Assembly (NCBI RefSeq): GCF_947495995.1
Contig: NZ_CANMAX010000004.1
Span: forward strand, 1 to 64,000
DNA length: 64,000 nucleotides
Direction: 5' to 3'
DNA from: an uncultured Tenacibaculum sp.
GTDB taxonomy: Bacteria > Bacteroidota > Bacteroidia > Flavobacteriales > Flavobacteriaceae
In this document: piece after piece, positions 7,839 through 16,519 of the stretch
How positions within the stretch are numbered: position 1 is the first letter of the stretch
Layout: every line of letters begins with the position of its first letter
Program-made: the position numbers and the translations under genes
The notes under the pieces: model-generated
What the model saw: only the letters and a program-made list of their open reading frames with translations
Told to the model about the DNA's origin: nothing
Database searches by the model: none

Positions 7839-9581
7839 ATGCCTACTATTAAACCTCTTTTATTATGTTTTCTATTGCTCACATTTAATGTTGTTTTCTC
7901 ACAGAAACAAGAACTTTTAGAGTTAGAAAATATAATATCTTCAAAAACTGAACAATTCTCAAATGATGTAAATTTTAAAAAATCCCTTGAGTTATTGGTA
8001 AATGAAAAATGGGATTCTACACTACTATATACAGCTAAAATTCTACAAAGTGATGAGGCTGTAAATTTAGAGCTTCAAAAATATTATCTCTTTTTAAGAG
8101 GCTATAGCTTACAAAGAAAGAAAAATAATGAAGGAGCAAAAGAAGTTTTTCATAAAATCAAAAATCCATTTGCACTCTCATCCCATGTTCAATCTTATTT
8201 AGGAGAAATTGCTTTAGAAGAAAATAATTTTTCAAAAGCATTGGGTATTTTTCAGAAGATTGAAAAAGAATGGGATTCAGAAGTTAAAGGAATTTCATTA
8301 AGTAATGTAAAGCACAATATTGGTTTATGCTTTTTACATTTAAAAAAGTTGAAAAATGCAGAAGAATATCTAACCAATAGTATTGAGTTGTATGAGAAAG
8401 ATAAAGACACAGTAGAGTTGGTTGGAGCGTATGGAGATATCGCCAATTTATATTACGAACAATATAAAGATGATTTAGCGATTCCTTATTTCATAAAAGC
8501 CTATAAGTTTTCTAAAAATGTAGATAACTTCACATTAAAAAAGAATACAGCAAAAAATATGGCTGTAGTAGAAGAAAATCGAAAAGATTTAACTGCTGCT
8601 TTAAAGTATAGAAAAGAATATGAAAAATGGAATGACTCTTTAAATAATCATAATAAAATATGGGAGTTAGCACAGTTAGAAAAAAAGTTAGCAGTAGAAA
8701 AGAAACAAGTTGAGGTAGATCTTTTAACAGCAGAAAACAACGCAAAAGTTGCAGAACGAAATAGTTTCTTTTACATAGTAATTGCGCTTGTAATTTTATT
8801 ACTGGTGATTACTTTTTTTTATAGGTTAAATGTAAAATCTAAAAAAACGATTTTAACTCAAAAAGAAGAGCTAGATGTATTAAATGCTACTAAAGATCAG
8901 TTATTTTCAATAGTAAGTCATGATTTACGTTCTTCAGTAAATACATTAAAACTGAGTAACAAGAAAGTAATTCGAAATATAGAAAAAGAAAATATTAGTG
9001 AAGCTCATCAAATCTTACAGCATAATAGTACTGTTGTTAGTAGCGCTTATAATTTATTAGACAATTTATTGAATTGGGCAATGCTACAAACCAAGCAGTC
9101 CTATTTTGAAATTCAAGAAATACATTTACATTTTACTGTAGAACATGTGGTATACAATTACATTCCTTTGCTAGAAGAAAAACAACTTCAGTTCACAAAC
9201 TCAGTGGCAAAAGGAATTAAAGTTTTGGCAGATCAAGAATCATTAAAAATAATACTGAGGAATTTATTGGATAATGCGATGAAGTTTTCTGAAGCTAAAG
9301 ATGAAATTAAGATTTATACAGAAGAAATTAATGATGATTCGATTGCTATTATTGTTGAAGATTCTGGTATTGGAATGGATCTTAAAACTCAAGAGAAATT
9401 ATTAGCAACAACAATTACTGTAGAAAAACGTACACATAAAAACATAATTGGTTCAGGATTAGGTTTACAGTTATGTAAATCGATGATTCAAAAAAACAAA
9501 GGAAAACTATCTATTCAAAGTGAACTAGGAAAAGGAACAAAAATGATTGTATCTTTACCTAAACCTCTTGTGAATGGATAA
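7839..9581 (+). CDS. TPR-repeat sensor histidine kinase
   Basis: 580 residues. A signal peptide (ends VVFSQ near residue 21) precedes about 270 residues of helical TPR-type repeats that would lie in the periplasm (for example LGEIALEENNFSKALGIFQKI and YGDIANLYYEQYKDDLAI). A coiled coil (residues ~270-305) leads to one membrane helix near 310-330. The cytoplasmic kinase core has the H box FSIVSHDLRSS near residue 360, N box LRNLLDNAMKF near 478, G1 DSGIGM and G2 GSGLGLQL. It should phosphorylate the LytTR regulator encoded next, whose start overlaps this gene's stop by 8 bp, implying translational coupling. No HAMP domain. The TPR sensor class is common in Bacteroidota; its ligand is unknown. 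Confidence 0.93.
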   Translation: MPTIKPLLLCFLLLTFNVVFSQKQELLELENIISSKTEQFSNDVNFKKSLELLVNEKWDSTLLYTAKILQSDEAVNLELQKYYLFLRGYSLQRKKNNEGAKEVFHKIKNPFALSSHVQSYLGEIALEENNFSKALGIFQKIEKEWDSEVKGISLSNVKHNIGLCFLHLKKLKNAEEYLTNSIELYEKDKDTVELVGAYGDIANLYYEQYKDDLAIPYFIKAYKFSKNVDNFTLKKNTAKNMAVVEENRKDLTAALKYRKEYEKWNDSLNNHNKIWELAQLEKKLAVEKKQVEVDLLTAENNAKVAERNSFFYIVIALVILLLVITFFYRLNVKSKKTILTQKEELDVLNATKDQLFSIVSHDLRSSVNTLKLSNKKVIRNIEKENISEAHQILQHNSTVVSSAYNLLDNLLNWAMLQTKQSYFEIQEIHLHFTVEHVVYNYIPLLEEKQLQFTNSVAKGIKVLADQESLKIILRNLLDNAMKFSEAKDEIKIYTEEINDDSIAIIVEDSGIGMDLKTQEKLLATTITVEKRTHKNIIGSGLGLQLCKSMIQKNKGKLSIQSELGKGTKMIVSLPKPLVNG

Positions 9582-10323
9582 TGTAAATGTTTTTATCGTT
9601 GAAGATAATCCTGTTGAAAGTGAAGCATTAGTAGATGTTTTAGAAACTCATAATTATAATGTAATTGGCGTAGCTCAAAATTTTAAAGATGCGATAGCAA
9701 CATATTTGTCAAGAAAAGATATTGATCTGGTTATTATCGATATTTTTTTAGGAGAACATCCTGATGGAATTTCTTTCGCAGAAACTATAAATAGTTTAAA
9801 AGATACCAAAAGACCATTTCTGTTTTTAACAAGTTCTACAGATAAAGAATTGTTTGAAAGAGCAAAAGCTACAATGCCTTTCAATTATATGGTAAAACCT
9901 TTTAATGAATTAGAATTGCTGTTTTCTATTCATTTAGCTATGGAAAAATTTTACGGTCAAAACGATGTTTTTACAAGTGACGATCAAGATACCATAGTAA
10001 GTAATGATTACTTATATATTCAAAAAGGAAAATCACTCAAGAAAGTACTGATCACTGAAATTATCTTTATTGAAGTTGAAGGACGTTATTGCAATATCAT
10101 AACAGAAAAAGGAAAGTTTGTCATCTTAATATCATTAACCAAAGTCTTACAATTATTAGATCCTAAATTATTTAGTAAAGCGAGTAGAAATTTTGTTGTT
10201 AATGTATCTATGATAGAAGAGATTTTCCCTAATGATAATTTGATAATTCTTTCTGGTGGATATAAAGTTACATTAAGCGATAAGTATAAAGATATTATAA
10301 AGAAGAATATCGTTTTAAGATAA
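9574..10323 (+). CDS. LytTR-family response regulator
   Basis: 249 residues. The receiver (1-~120) has acidic residues E10 and D11, phosphoacceptor D56 in LVIIDIFLG, a T-S pair in FLTSST near 85 and the K of VKPF near 107. The output domain (~145-249) is LytTR: YIQKGKSLKKV, IIFIEVEGRYCNI, LFSKASRNFVVNVSMIEEI. LytTR domains bind direct repeats upstream of target genes. The gene overlaps the kinase gene by 8 bp and the next gene is the MACPF operon after a 177-bp gap with symmetrical elements, so the operon is the obvious candidate target (inference). Confidence 0.93.
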   Translation: MDNVNVFIVEDNPVESEALVDVLETHNYNVIGVAQNFKDAIATYLSRKDIDLVIIDIFLGEHPDGISFAETINSLKDTKRPFLFLTSSTDKELFERAKATMPFNYMVKPFNELELLFSIHLAMEKFYGQNDVFTSDDQDTIVSNDYLYIQKGKSLKKVLITEIIFIEVEGRYCNIITEKGKFVILISLTKVLQLLDPKLFSKASRNFVVNVSMIEEIFPNDNLIILSGGYKVTLSDKYKDIIKKNIVLR

Positions 10324-10335
10324 TCCACATCAAGC

Positions 10336-10347
10336 ATAGAATTCTAT
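10336..10347. promoter_or_regulatory. 12-bp perfect palindrome downstream of the regulator gene
   Basis: ATAGAATTCTAT is self-complementary. It shares AATTCTATA with the inverted repeat upstream of the 182-aa gene (7172-7180). It may be a common operator for both units; the shared string is only nine bases in AT-rich DNA, so chance is not excluded. Confidence 0.4.
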
Positions 10348-10359
10348 ACATTAAAATTA

Positions 10360-10387
10360 CAACTCTATGTAGCGTTTTATAGAGTTG
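10360..10387 (+). promoter_or_regulatory. 9-bp inverted repeat between regulator and pore operon
   Basis: CAACTCTAT (10360-10368) pairs exactly with 10379-10387 across a 10-nt loop. No T-run follows, so it is either a weak terminator for the two-component operon or a binding site. Confidence 0.45.
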
Positions 10388-10443
10388 ATGTCAAAAAATA
10401 AATTAACACATCTTTTTCAAAATAGTTTTACGGTGTAAGTAAT

Positions 10444-10462
10444 AAAAAACATCATGTTTTTT
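10444..10462. promoter_or_regulatory. 19-bp palindrome before the pore-protein operon
   Basis: AAAAAACAT and ATGTTTTTT are exact reverse complements separated by one C. The element ends 38 bp before the ATG at 10501, where a promoter or operator is expected. No convincing TAnnTTTG box was found close by, as might be expected for an activator-dependent promoter (inference). Confidence 0.45.
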
Positions 10463-10500
10463 AATGCTTTTAAACCAAGTATAAACTAAAAAATTAAAAG

Positions 10501-11610
10501 ATGATTAAAACCTTTTATTTCTACAAAGGAGATGTGCAATTCACTCCTTTTGAATTTGATGAAAGTACTACACTGAATGAGATTAGAAGTAAACTAGTCG
10601 CATCAGGATTCATGACAACAACTGAAAGTACAGACAACTTCAGATTTATCAATTACCAAAATACCAATTTAAAATATGAAGATATGGTTATTGGTATGGG
10701 AACCGAAAAATACGTGCCTTTGAGTGGTGTCGTAGGAATTAATAATCAAGCATATTTAACGAACGTAAATAAAACAAGAGAAACCGATTTAATTGGTTTT
10801 AGTACCGATTGGTGGTTCGATAGATACATGTCTTGTAGAATGCGATTGAATACTACAGATGAAGAAGCTAGAACTGCCAACTTAGGAAAGTTTCAACCTT
10901 TTATGTTAACCAATGTAAAAACTGCTAATCCAGATTTACCTGGTGTTAGTTTAGAAAATGTAGTGGTTTGTGAAAAAGACAGTATTATTCAATTCGAACT
11001 TAGTTCTTGGGCAGCAGCAGGTTATGGTTACACTATAAAACCAACTTCAGGCTCTCCAATTAATAGCGAACCTTTATATAGAACGTATACAACTTGTCCT
11101 ACGGATGGAGGTAACTATGGAAGATCAACTTTACGTTGTTACTTTACAAAAAATCAGAGTCAGCATAAAAGTATGATCAAAGTTGTTGCTACTGATAGTT
11201 TAAATATTGGAGGAAGTACATTGAATTACATGAAATTTTCGATAAGAACTTGGAAAGTGACAGAGTACAAATCTGATGGAAAAGTGCACAAATGTAATTT
11301 ACCATTACCTGTGCCTTACCAAAGCGAATCTGTTAAAAGCACTTCAACGGTAACAACTCCGTACGCTAAATTGGTTAACGGAGACGAATCGGTAATACCA
11401 GGAACAACTATAGAACCAGGAACAACAGTTCCTTCAGGATCACAATCACAGCAAAATTTCGGAACAATTTATAATGTAAAAGATAGTCAGAGTCCAGAAA
11501 ATATTATTGGAGAAGTAATCTTTTATGTTTTTGTATTCATAAGTAAAGCAGATGCAGATGCTGTATTTGGACAGATGAATAACATAGATCCTTCAATTTG
11601 GGAAGGTTAA
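10501..11610 (+). CDS. orphan protein sharing an N-terminal ubiquitin-like domain with the MACPF protein
   Basis: 369 residues, no signal peptide, no membrane helix. Residues 1-~80 (KTFYFYKGD, FEFDESTTLNEIRSKL, DNFRFINYQN) line up by eye with residues ~11-92 of the next protein (IKLIIFQKAG, YLFDINTKLSEVRKVL, DHFLNEGSK). The pattern strand-strand-helix-strand suggests a beta-grasp fold. The middle (~90-270) is beta-rich with several cysteines and aromatics (STDWWFDRYMSCRMRL). Residues ~290-330 are a Ser/Thr/Pro/Gly linker, and the end FYVFVFISKADADAVFGQM may be a strand plus helix. I do not recognise a family for the body. The 40-bp gap to the MACPF gene indicates one operon. It could be the second component, a receptor-binding partner or a chaperone of the pore former. 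Confidence 0.85.
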   Translation: MIKTFYFYKGDVQFTPFEFDESTTLNEIRSKLVASGFMTTTESTDNFRFINYQNTNLKYEDMVIGMGTEKYVPLSGVVGINNQAYLTNVNKTRETDLIGFSTDWWFDRYMSCRMRLNTTDEEARTANLGKFQPFMLTNVKTANPDLPGVSLENVVVCEKDSIIQFELSSWAAAGYGYTIKPTSGSPINSEPLYRTYTTCPTDGGNYGRSTLRCYFTKNQSQHKSMIKVVATDSLNIGGSTLNYMKFSIRTWKVTEYKSDGKVHKCNLPLPVPYQSESVKSTSTVTTPYAKLVNGDESVIPGTTIEPGTTVPSGSQSQQNFGTIYNVKDSQSPENIIGEVIFYVFVFISKADADAVFGQMNNIDPSIWEG

Positions 11611-11650
11611 TAGTTGGTAAATAATTGAGTTCAATTAAAATTAAGAAAAC

Positions 11651-12931
11651 ATGGCTAAAAAAAGTATAGAGAAAAATAGCGATATAAAATTAATAATATT
11701 TCAAAAAGCAGGAGCAGAGTCAATTTCGTATCTTTTTGATATTAATACTAAATTATCTGAGGTTAGAAAAGTATTAGAATCAACGGAAGTTGATAACTTC
11801 ATGAAAAGAGAAGATCATTTTTTAAATGAAGGAAGCAAAATTTTACTTTCTACGGAATCTCAAATTGCGTTAAGCGTTTTATTGAATGAAGGAAACACTG
11901 TAACAATTGGGGTATTAGATCTTTCAGATCCATTAGATCCTCAAGATGGTGTTCAATATTATATGGATTTAAGTCCGACTGAAAAATTATCACTTTTTGA
12001 AAATGTGCAAATTTATAACGGACTAACTTTCGATCCAGAAAAAGGATTTACAAAATCATTTAAAAAATTATATTCATGGAAAGAAGGTAAATTTCCTGAT
12101 GCATTAGTACCAAGAGTACTTACGGAAGTTGAGAATAAAGATGCGTATTCTAAAGTAACACATTCATTACAAGAAACAAATACAAATAGTGGTTCGGTGT
12201 CACTAGCAAGTCCGACTGTTGGAGGAGAAGCAGAATTTAAATTCGAACAAAGCAAAAATCAATCGAGTAGTAAAGTAACTCAATATATCACAGGGAAGTT
12301 TTTAGTGAGAAAAGTTGCCTTACAAGTAGATATTGATAACTATGTAGCTTCCGAAGATTTTAATGAGGCGATCAATCAAGCTTTACTTAAATATTCAGAT
12401 AATGATTTTAAAACTTGTAAAGCGGTAGTTGAGGTATTGAATGAATACGGATATTATGTTCCCAAAGAATATAATTTAGGAGGTGCATTATTTTCTAGCG
12501 ATTCTACAACAATAACAGAGTTTAGCGAGTCAGAAACGAACAGACAAGAGTTTGGAGGTTCTTTTAAAGCTGCTTTTACAAGTATTGGCGGTGGAGCGTC
12601 GTATAATAATGCTTCTGGAAGTACAGAAACAACAACTGAAACAGATAAGTTTCAAATTACTTCTTTATTACAAGTTGGAGGAAGAGCGGGTACTTCTAAC
12701 GATTATAGCGAATGGGCGAAAACATTAGATAAAGCCATTTATTGGGGAGTAGCAACTTTTGATGAAATGTTGCCTTCTGTTGCAATTTTAAGCAATGCAT
12801 CAAACATGAATAAAGTGATCGGTTTGTTCGATAAGTATAGTTCTTATCCAGGAATTGTAGAATTACAACCTCACATTAATTTGTTGGATTATGCAACTTC
12901 AATTCAGAATCTTTTTAATCCTTGGGGATAA
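11651..12931 (+). CDS. MACPF/perforin-like protein with N-terminal ubiquitin-like domain
   Basis: 426 residues, no signal peptide. Residues ~11-92 form the domain shared with the preceding protein. From ~100 on the sequence resembles MACPF proteins: a central LNEYGYYVPKEYNLGGAL near 260-280 takes the place of the family signature (Y/F)GTH(F/Y) followed by LGG, with the His not conserved. It is followed by a long Ser/Thr/Gly/Asn-rich stretch (~285-330) of the kind that forms membrane-inserting hairpins, and a C-terminal DYSEWAKTL, AIYWGVATFDEMLPSVAIL that resembles the end of MACPF domains in fungal proteins. That N-terminal beta-grasp plus MACPF layout also reminds me of fungal MACPF-like proteins (recollection, not searched). 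Lack of an export signal suggests an intracellular role or release by lysis. The gene ends at a strong terminator. Confidence 0.7.
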   Translation: MAKKSIEKNSDIKLIIFQKAGAESISYLFDINTKLSEVRKVLESTEVDNFMKREDHFLNEGSKILLSTESQIALSVLLNEGNTVTIGVLDLSDPLDPQDGVQYYMDLSPTEKLSLFENVQIYNGLTFDPEKGFTKSFKKLYSWKEGKFPDALVPRVLTEVENKDAYSKVTHSLQETNTNSGSVSLASPTVGGEAEFKFEQSKNQSSSKVTQYITGKFLVRKVALQVDIDNYVASEDFNEAINQALLKYSDNDFKTCKAVVEVLNEYGYYVPKEYNLGGALFSSDSTTITEFSESETNRQEFGGSFKAAFTSIGGGASYNNASGSTETTTETDKFQITSLLQVGGRAGTSNDYSEWAKTLDKAIYWGVATFDEMLPSVAILSNASNMNKVIGLFDKYSSYPGIVELQPHINLLDYATSIQNLFNPWG

Positions 12932-12945
12932 AAAATGAATAACAG

Positions 12946-12981
12946 CTAAGGGTAAAGAATTTTCTTTGCTCTTAGTTTTTT
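12946..12981 (+). terminator. terminator of the MACPF operon
   Basis: A 12-bp stem (12946-12957 with 12964-12975, two G-U pairs) and a six-base loop are followed by six T. It lies 14 bp after the stop codon. Confidence 0.85.
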
Positions 12982-13002
12982 ACACTATAAAAAAGGATTG
13001 AA

Positions 13003-13674
13003 TTATTCATTTTGATTTACAACTAAACCGTCTTTCATTTCTAAAGTTCGGTCGGCCATATTCGCCAATTCTTTATTATGTGTTACTAAAACAAACGTTT
13101 GTCCGAATTTATCACGAAGTTCAAAAAATAGTTCATGTAGATTTTTAGCAGAACTAGAATCTAAATTTCCAGAAGGTTCATCAGCAAAAATTACAGACGG
13201 ATTATTAATTAAAGATCTAGCAACAGCAACACGTTGTTGTTCACCACCAGAAAGTTCGCTTGGTTTATGATTTTCTCTGTGTGAAAGTCCAAGAAAAGCT
13301 AAAAGTTCTTTAGCTCTTTGTTCAACTTCTTTTTTAGGTTTTTTAGCAATGAATGCAGGAATACAAACATTTTCTATTGCAGTAAATTCAGGAAGTAATT
13401 GATGAAACTGAAAAATAAAACCAATATGTTGATTTCTAAAAGTAGCAAGCTCGTTATCTGAAAGTCCTTTTATAGAAGTGTTATTTATTGAAAGTTCGTA
13501 ATCTTGCTCTTTATTGGCTTTGTCTAAAGTTCCTAGAATTTGTAATAAAGTTGTTTTACCAGCTCCAGACGGACCAACAATAGCAACAATTTCTCCTTTT
13601 TCAATATTGATGTTAACACCTTTTAGAATTTCAACATCACCATAACTTTTATGTATATTTTTTCCTGAAATCAT
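13003..13674 (-). CDS. lolD: ABC transporter ATP-binding protein, LolD/MacB type
   Basis: 223 residues. Walker A is GPSGAGKTT near residue 34, the signature [15 protein letters not shown] near 142, and Walker [14 protein letters not shown] near 160, all typical of the LolD/MacB/FtsE subfamily with the extra [21 protein letters not shown]-loop region. In LolCDE this subunit powers release of lipoproteins from the inner membrane. No permease gene (LolC/E) is adjacent, so the partner is encoded elsewhere and a different MacB-like role cannot be excluded. It is transcribed on the minus strand between two terminators. Confidence 0.85.
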   Translation of the reverse strand: MISGKNIHKSYGDVEILKGVNINIEKGEIVAIVGPSGAGKTTLLQILGTLDKANKEQDYELSINNTSIKGLSDNELATFRNQHIGFIFQFHQLLPEFTAIENVCIPAFIAKKPKKEVEQRAKELLAFLGLSHRENHKPSELSGGEQQRVAVARSLINNPSVIFADEPSGNLDSSSAKNLHELFFELRDKFGQTFVLVTHNKELANMADRTLEMKDGLVVNQNE

Positions 13675-13705
13675 CTCGCTTATTCAATACAACGAATGTA
13701 AAAAA

Positions 13706-13740
13706 AAGAAATCAGACTAAAAGATTTAATCTGATTTCTT
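13706..13740 (-). terminator. terminator of the DUF5916 gene
   Basis: An 11-bp perfect stem (aagaaatcaga/tctgatttctt) with a 13-nt loop; on the minus strand it is followed by a T-run (complement of 13699-13706). It lies just beyond the stop of the 13763-16264 gene. Confidence 0.65.
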
Positions 13741-13762
13741 ACAAAAACAAACTAACGGAATG

Positions 13763-16264
13763 TTAGAAAATCTTTTTTATGTTGTTATAATCTATGAAGT
13801 ATACTAATCGTAAAGAAAAAGTGTGCATCATGTTTTCATCGAAAAGACGATTAATATTATCACTAAAGCCAATATCAGCAGGCGCAAAATCAGAATTCGG
13901 ATTAATAGAGTTTCTGTAGAAAGCAATTAATTGACTTCCAGGAGCGAATTGCCAAACGTAATTTAAATCTAAATTCCAACTGTTAAAGTTACGATCGTAA
14001 TTTCCTCTGTGCGAACTCGGAATTAATTGTCCGTTTGTTGTATCTAATTGTAATAATTGTTCTTTATACGGAACTTTACTCCAATTGTGTCTGAAAGCTA
14101 GAGATAAAGAAGCGTTTGTGTTAAAACTATATTTACCAGATAACGAGTTTTCGTAAGTACTTCTATTTCGATCTCCGAAAATAATATCTCCATTATCTAA
14201 CTTATCTACATAACCTAAATCATTATCAACTTGATTGTATTCAAAAGAATAGGTCATAGAAAATCTATTATTGAATCGATATCTAGGTGTTAAACCAAAC
14301 CCGTAAGCATCTTTTTCAATATTATCGAAGAAAGTGTGGTAGAAGAAATAATCTAAAGCTAATTTTTTTCTAAAATCTGTATTTCCCCAGTGGTTAAAAT
14401 TCACTCTAGTTGGTCTTTCAAAGAAAACTCCAGAAGTACTTCCTTCTCTAGGTTCAAAATAATCTTTAGTAGTTGTTCTAACATTCAAGTTCCCTCCGAA
14501 ATTGAATCTATTACGTGTTTCAGACCAGAAAGAAAGTCCGGTATTCGTTCCAGTATAAATACCAGATTCATGTTGAAAATTAATATTATACCACCAGTTA
14601 ACTCCGAAGTTATTAAATATTCCGACAGGTTTTAATTGACGATATCCTGTAAAACCATACACTGTTTGTTCATTATTACTGAATAGAATTCCTAAATCGT
14701 TCGGATTGAAATCTTTGTTTTCAAAATTATATCCGATTTCCCAACGCCAAGCTCCAGATTGTTTTCCAATACTAGTATCAAAAGAATAACCAGTACTCGC
14801 ATTTGCAGGATCGTCACTAATATGAGTCATTCTAAAACTTCCATCAATATTATAAGTACTAGATTTATCTTCTACGTGCCATAATAATCCAGTAGCATTT
14901 GCATCTCTAAATCTTCCATCTCTGGTAACATTAGTGTTGATTAATGTGATAGCAGAGTTTTGGTTAAACTGCTTATCTAATACCATAATGTTATAGTTGG
15001 TAAAAGGTTCTGTTACAGCTTTACGTTGACTTTTAGTGGTTACTACTTCGGTTCCTATTTGTGTTTGTTCTGTTTTTTCAATGGTAGCTTCAGTCTTTTC
15101 AGTAATAGCGTTAAAGAAACCAATTCCTAATCCATCTTTTGTTCTTCCTGAAATTTTGATGGCATTTAACATTTGAACTTTATTTGGATTGTCGACAATT
15201 TCTTCATTGATTTTTTTACCATTAACAAAGTTGTCGTCGTTTTGTAAATTTCCGCCAACATCAAATTGATCTGTTGGAGAACCTCCAATTCTTCTTGAAT
15301 AAAATAAACGTCCTTTTGAAAATAACTCAGTTCCTTCTGTAAAAAATTGGCGTTGTTCTGTAAATTGTTGTTCAAACGGACCTAAGTTTAGTTGTACATT
15401 ATCGAATCCAACTTGACTAAAATCTGGAATTAACGTGGCATCTAAAGTGAAGTTTTCAGTTAAACCATATTTAATATCCATACCAACACTCCAATCACTA
15501 TCCGTATTTCCTTCTTCAGTTATAACAGTTCCAGAAGCATAAGGATATAAGTTTAATCGAGTAGGCGGAGTAATATTGCGAAATCCTTCAACTAAACCGT
15601 CATATTGTGTCCATCTTCCTACAGAATTGTCGATGTAATTCCAAGTATAACGTTTATTTAAGTTTCTAACTTCTCTGTGGAAATTAACTCCCCAAGATTG
15701 AACTTCGTTATTAGCAAAACGTAAAGCGCGATAAGGAATTTTCATTTCTACATTCCAACCGTAATCTGTGAACTTGATATCACTATCCCAAACAGCACTC
15801 CAGTTGTAATCTTCATTATTACCATTAGATACTTTTGCATCGATTTGTACACCAGAAGCATTAACAATAAACATGACCGGATTTTGCCCATCATCGATAG
15901 GATTGATCATAGCAAAAAAGAAATCAGAATTTCCAAAATTATCTCTGTTAGTAAATTCAGCTGGAATATTTTTAGGATCAGGATCAAACATTTTTGCTGA
16001 AATGTAAATCGCATTATCATCATAAATCAATTTCACTTCAGTTTTATAATCGGCCAATTCACTTTTACCGTTGTCAGGTCTAAATTCAAGGAAATCTTTT
16101 GCTACTGGAACATTTTGCCAAACAGCATCGCTTAAATCACCGTCTATTTTAGGAGAACTGTTTACTCTTGTTGCAGGTAATTTTTTTCTGTCTTTATTTA
16201 CCTGAGCATTAAGAAATATTGTGTTTAGTAGGCAAATGAATAGTAAGATAGTTAGGTTTTTCAT
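13763..16264 (-). CDS. outer-membrane DUF5916 protein with N-terminal CBM9-like domain
   Basis: 833 residues with a signal peptide (ends FLNAQ near residue 21). Residues ~30-210 look like a family-9 carbohydrate-binding-module fold (PKIDGDLSDAVWQNV, AIYISAKMFDPDP, GWNVEMKIPYRALRF). The remaining ~600 residues are alternating strands rich in aromatic and polar residues, ending in YFIDYNNIKKIF, as expected for an outer-membrane beta-barrel, and match DUF5916. The family is widespread in Bacteroidota and its substrate is not established. It is divergent from sucC across a 255-bp gap. Confidence 0.85.
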   Translation of the reverse strand: MKNLTILLFICLLNTIFLNAQVNKDRKKLPATRVNSSPKIDGDLSDAVWQNVPVAKDFLEFRPDNGKSELADYKTEVKLIYDDNAIYISAKMFDPDPKNIPAEFTNRDNFGNSDFFFAMINPIDDGQNPVMFIVNASGVQIDAKVSNGNNEDYNWSAVWDSDIKFTDYGWNVEMKIPYRALRFANNEVQSWGVNFHREVRNLNKRYTWNYIDNSVGRWTQYDGLVEGFRNITPPTRLNLYPYASGTVITEEGNTDSDWSVGMDIKYGLTENFTLDATLIPDFSQVGFDNVQLNLGPFEQQFTEQRQFFTEGTELFSKGRLFYSRRIGGSPTDQFDVGGNLQNDDNFVNGKKINEEIVDNPNKVQMLNAIKISGRTKDGLGIGFFNAITEKTEATIEKTEQTQIGTEVVTTKSQRKAVTEPFTNYNIMVLDKQFNQNSAITLINTNVTRDGRFRDANATGLLWHVEDKSSTYNIDGSFRMTHISDDPANASTGYSFDTSIGKQSGAWRWEIGYNFENKDFNPNDLGILFSNNEQTVYGFTGYRQLKPVGIFNNFGVNWWYNINFQHESGIYTGTNTGLSFWSETRNRFNFGGNLNVRTTTKDYFEPREGSTSGVFFERPTRVNFNHWGNTDFRKKLALDYFFYHTFFDNIEKDAYGFGLTPRYRFNNRFSMTYSFEYNQVDNDLGYVDKLDNGDIIFGDRNRSTYENSLSGKYSFNTNASLSLAFRHNWSKVPYKEQLLQLDTTNGQLIPSSHRGNYDRNFNSWNLDLNYVWQFAPGSQLIAFYRNSINPNSDFAPADIGFSDNINRLFDENMMHTFSLRLVYFIDYNNIKKIF

Positions 16265-16487
16265 TTTATATATAGCACTTGTAAGTTATGTATAGTAATT
16301 GGTTTAGTTAGTTGTTTTTTAAATATTGATCAATTACAGTAAAGACCAGCGAAAAAATAGACCGTTACAGATTTTGTTTTTTTTAACAATTTTTTAGGAT
16401 AGATAGAATTAGAGATAAATAGCTAGGCTAAAAGAAATATGATAATTTTTTAATGGGGTAAAGCTATTTTAGTTTGAATTGAATTTG

Positions 16488-16495
16488 TATTTTTG
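16488..16495 (+). promoter_or_regulatory. -7 promoter box of sucC
   Basis: TATTTTTG matches the Bacteroidota -7 consensus TAnnTTTG and predicts a start near 16502, giving an 18-nt leader. No exact TTTG -33 box lies 19 bp upstream. The remainder of 16265-16487 is AT-rich with no other feature seen. Confidence 0.6.
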
Positions 16496-16519
16496 TTCGA
16501 CTTTTAAAATTCATAACGA

